A DNA stretch of 7,821 nucleotides. It comes from S15-B10 sp045569115. Lineage in GTDB: Bacteria > Fidelibacterota > Marinisomatia > Marinisomatales > S15-B10. This document shows, piece after piece, positions 5,939-7,821 of the stretch. A program made the position numbers and the translations under genes. Every line of letters begins with the position of its first letter. Positions within the stretch are counted from its first letter, which is position 1. The notes under the pieces were generated by a model. The model did not search any database and had not been told where the DNA came from. It saw nothing but the letters and a program-made list of their open reading frames with translations. The DNA is taken from positions 1 through 7,821 of the forward strand of contig JBJKZS010000066.1 in NCBI GenBank assembly GCA_045569115.1, read 5' to 3'.

Positions 5939-7821
5939 CAATTTCTTTTTTTTTGATTTTCCTGAGGAAACACTTTTTCTTTTTTCTTTTGACCCATTAC
6001 TAGCTTTTCGACGACGCCTCAGAGTTTTGCCCTCAATAATTTTATCAAGATCATTACCATCAATAGTTTCGTGCTTTAACAATTCTTTTGCTACACGATG
6101 TAGAAGCTTCTCATTATCACCAAGAAGTTTAATTGCTTCATTTTCTGCTTCTCGAATAATTCGTGTAACTTCTTCATCAATTTTTAAAGCTGTTGAATCG
6201 CTATAACTACGGTTATTTGTAATGTCACGGCCAAGAAAAACTTCTTCATCTTTTTTCCCAAATGTTAATGGACCCATTACATTACTCATTCCCCATTCAC
6301 AAACCATTTTGCGAGCCATCTCCGTAGCTACTTCAATATCATTCCCAGCCCCAGTTGTTAACTCATTAAATACTAATTGTTCAGCGGCACGCCCACCCAA
6401 TAAAACTCTTAACCGTGTATCAATATATGACTGTGAATAATTATGTTTTTCATCCACTGGTAACTGAGCAGTTACACCCAAAGCACGACCCCGAGGAATA
6501 ATTGATACTTTATGAACTGGATCAGCTTTTGGAAGAAGCCTTGCAACTAAAGCATGTCCAGACTCATGATAGGCTGTTAATTCTTTCTCTTCATCACTTA
6601 ATATCATGCTTTTTCGCTCCACACCCATCATTACCTTATCTTTTGCAGCTTCAAAATCTTCCATGGAAACTTTTGATTTTCCATCACGTGCAGCAAGAAG
6701 AGATGCTTCGTTAACAAGATTTTCGATATCAGCACCTACAAGACCTGGAGTACCTTTTGCAAGTATCTCAATATTAACATTCTTAGCAAGTGGAATATCT
6801 TGAGTATGAACTTTAAATATTCCTTTCCTTCCTCTTAAATCAGGTATGTCAACGACTACTTGGCGATCAAACCTCCCAGGTCTGAGAAGAGCACTATCAA
6901 GTACATCTGGACGATTTGTAGCCGCAATAAGGATAATATTCGTAGTAGATTCAAATCCATCCATTTCCACTAGTAAAGCATTAAGTGTTTGTTCCCTTTC
7001 ATCATGCCCACCACCTAAGCCAGCGCCTCTATGGCGACCTACGGCATCAATCTCATCAATAAAAATAATTGAAGGTGCATTCTTTTTTCCTTGTTCAAAG
7101 AGATCTCGAACTCTAGAAGCTCCAACTCCTACAAACATTTCAACAAAATCAGCTCCACTAAGACTAAAAAATGGAACTCCAGCCTCGCCTGCAACCGCTC
7201 TTGCAAGTAATGTTTTTCCAGTCCCGGGAGGTCCCAATAATAGAACTCCTTTTGGAATGCGCCCTCCTAGCTTTTGGTATTGTTCAGGATTTTTTAAAAA
7301 TGTAATTATTTCGCTCAATTCTTGTTTAGCTTCTTGACAACCAGCGACTTTGTCAAAATTAATTTTTGGTTTATCTTCTACCCAAAGTCGAGCACGACTC
7401 CTTCCAAAATTAAAAAGGCTGTTTCCACCAACACCACCTTGCATTCGTTTCATAATAAAAATCCAGAAAATAATTAGAAGTAACCATGGTGCCATACTGA
7501 GGAGATAACTTAACCAATCTACTTTTCTTTCTTTGAAGCTATAAAGAACTGAAAATTTATCCCATTCAGCAAGAACTGATTCATTCACAAAAGGAAGAGT
7601 AACAAGAAAATTAGTATACTCTCCTACTTTTTGACCTTCTCTAATTAAATCCTGAGGCTCTTTAAGTTTCCCATGAAATTCATTTTCAATTATTTCAGCT
7701 TCTAAAATAGCTCCAGCATTAAGAAATTTTTGATATTCAAAATATTGTATTTCTACTTCATTTCTATTTTTTGATGTAAAAAGGTTAGAAAGAAAAATAG
7801 CTGAAATGAGTATAACGACCC
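5921..7821 (-). CDS. ftsH: ATP-dependent zinc metalloprotease FtsH, 5'-truncated by window edge
   Basis: Membrane-bound AAA+ protease that forms hexamers and degrades misassembled membrane proteins and some cytosolic regulators. There are 632 residues in the window, numbered here from the first full codon at 7819; E. coli FtsH has 644, so only the extreme N-terminus is missing. In order: the end of membrane segment 1 (1-14, VVILISAIFLSNLF), a periplasmic domain (about 17-104), membrane segment 2 (about 105-123), Walker A GPPGTGKT (196-203), the pore loop FVG (229-231), Walker B IIFIDE (251-256), the second-region-of-homology stretch ATNRPDVLD...RPGRFDR (300-319), zinc site HESGH (418-422) and the likely third zinc ligand Asp494 in TTGAGNDIE. 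The tail is strongly basic (LRRRRK, then KKKK). All catalytic residues are intact. A GTG at 7588 (Val78) is not the start, because the frame is open and FtsH-like upstream of it. folP follows after 34 nt. Confidence 0.97.
   Translation of the reverse strand, partial: VVILISAIFLSNLFTSKNRNEVEIQYFEYQKFLNAGAILEAEIIENEFHGKLKEPQDLIREGQKVGEYTNFLVTLPFVNESVLAEWDKFSVLYSFKERKVDWLSYLLSMAPWLLLIIFWIFIMKRMQGGVGGNSLFNFGRSRARLWVEDKPKINFDKVAGCQEAKQELSEIITFLKNPEQYQKLGGRIPKGVLLLGPPGTGKTLLARAVAGEAGVPFFSLSGADFVEMFVGVGASRVRDLFEQGKKNAPSIIFIDEIDAVGRHRGAGLGGGHDEREQTLNALLVEMDGFESTTNIILIAATNRPDVLDSALLRPGRFDRQVVVDIPDLRGRKGIFKVHTQDIPLAKNVNIEILAKGTPGLVGADIENLVNEASLLAARDGKSKVSMEDFEAAKDKVMMGVERKSMILSDEEKELTAYHESGHALVARLLPKADPVHKVSIIPRGRALGVTAQLPVDEKHNYSQSYIDTRLRVLLGGRAAEQLVFNELTTGAGNDIEVATEMARKMVCEWGMSNVMGPLTFGKKDEEVFLGRDITNNRSYSDSTALKIDEEVTRIIREAENEAIKLLGDNEKLLHRVAKELLKHETIDGNDLDKIIEGKTLRRRRKASNGSKEKRKSVSSGKSKKKKLAEESA

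Noticed and set aside
6846..7337. A 163-codon open frame on the plus strand
   Set aside because: It lies wholly antisense to the conserved AAA+ core of ftsH. Its Ser/Pro-rich composition is that of a shadow frame and it resembles no known protein.
5921..7588. A short FtsH starting at GTG 7588, lacking the first membrane segment
   Set aside because: The same frame continues without a stop to the window edge and encodes the FtsH periplasmic domain and first membrane segment.
1..7821. Mobile elements, CRISPR arrays, tRNA or rRNA genes, defence genes
   Set aside because: Nearly every base is in a recognised housekeeping gene. No transposase, spaced repeats, RNA gene structure or composition break was seen.

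Overview
The window is an AT-rich (roughly one-third G+C by eye), densely packed bacterial segment in which every supportable gene lies on the minus strand. In transcription order, from the right edge to the left, the genes are ftsH (5' end outside the window), folP, cdaA, prfB, lysS, a complete LolC/LolE-type permease, and a second LolC/LolE-type permease cut by the left edge. All gaps are short (34, 41, 17 and 2 nt). Two junctions overlap: ATGA at folP/cdaA and TGATG at the two permeases. I see no convincing internal promoter or rho-independent terminator, so one long operon, or tightly coupled sub-operons, is the simplest reading.

Region by region: 5921-7821 encodes the membrane AAA+ zinc protease FtsH. 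Its first membrane segment and periplasmic domain run to the window edge. 5035-5886 encodes dihydropteroate synthase (folate synthesis) from a GTG start. 4265-5038 encodes the membrane diadenylate cyclase CdaA (c-di-AMP synthesis). 3107-4223 encodes peptide release factor 2 and must be read through a programmed +1 frameshift whose site matches the E. coli prfB site. 1590-3089 encodes class II lysyl-tRNA synthetase. 1-1587 holds two tandem, related permeases of the lipoprotein-releasing ABC transporter family.

The organism is probably a diderm: LolC/LolE-type permeases serve lipoprotein export to an outer membrane. ftsH-folP and prfB-lysS are both neighbour pairs also found in E. coli, but cdaA next to folP is not an enteric arrangement. 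Low G+C, c-di-AMP synthesis and Lol permeases together would suit an FCB-group (for example Marinimicrobia- or Ignavibacteria-like) or deltaproteobacteria-like lineage. This is inference; the sequence does not fix the phylum.

Functionally this is housekeeping: membrane protein quality control, folate synthesis, second-messenger synthesis, translation termination, tRNA charging and envelope lipoprotein traffic. I found no mobile element, CRISPR array, RNA gene or defence system. The points most worth a second look are the prfB recoding site and the placement of cdaA without its frequent partners cdaR and glmM.
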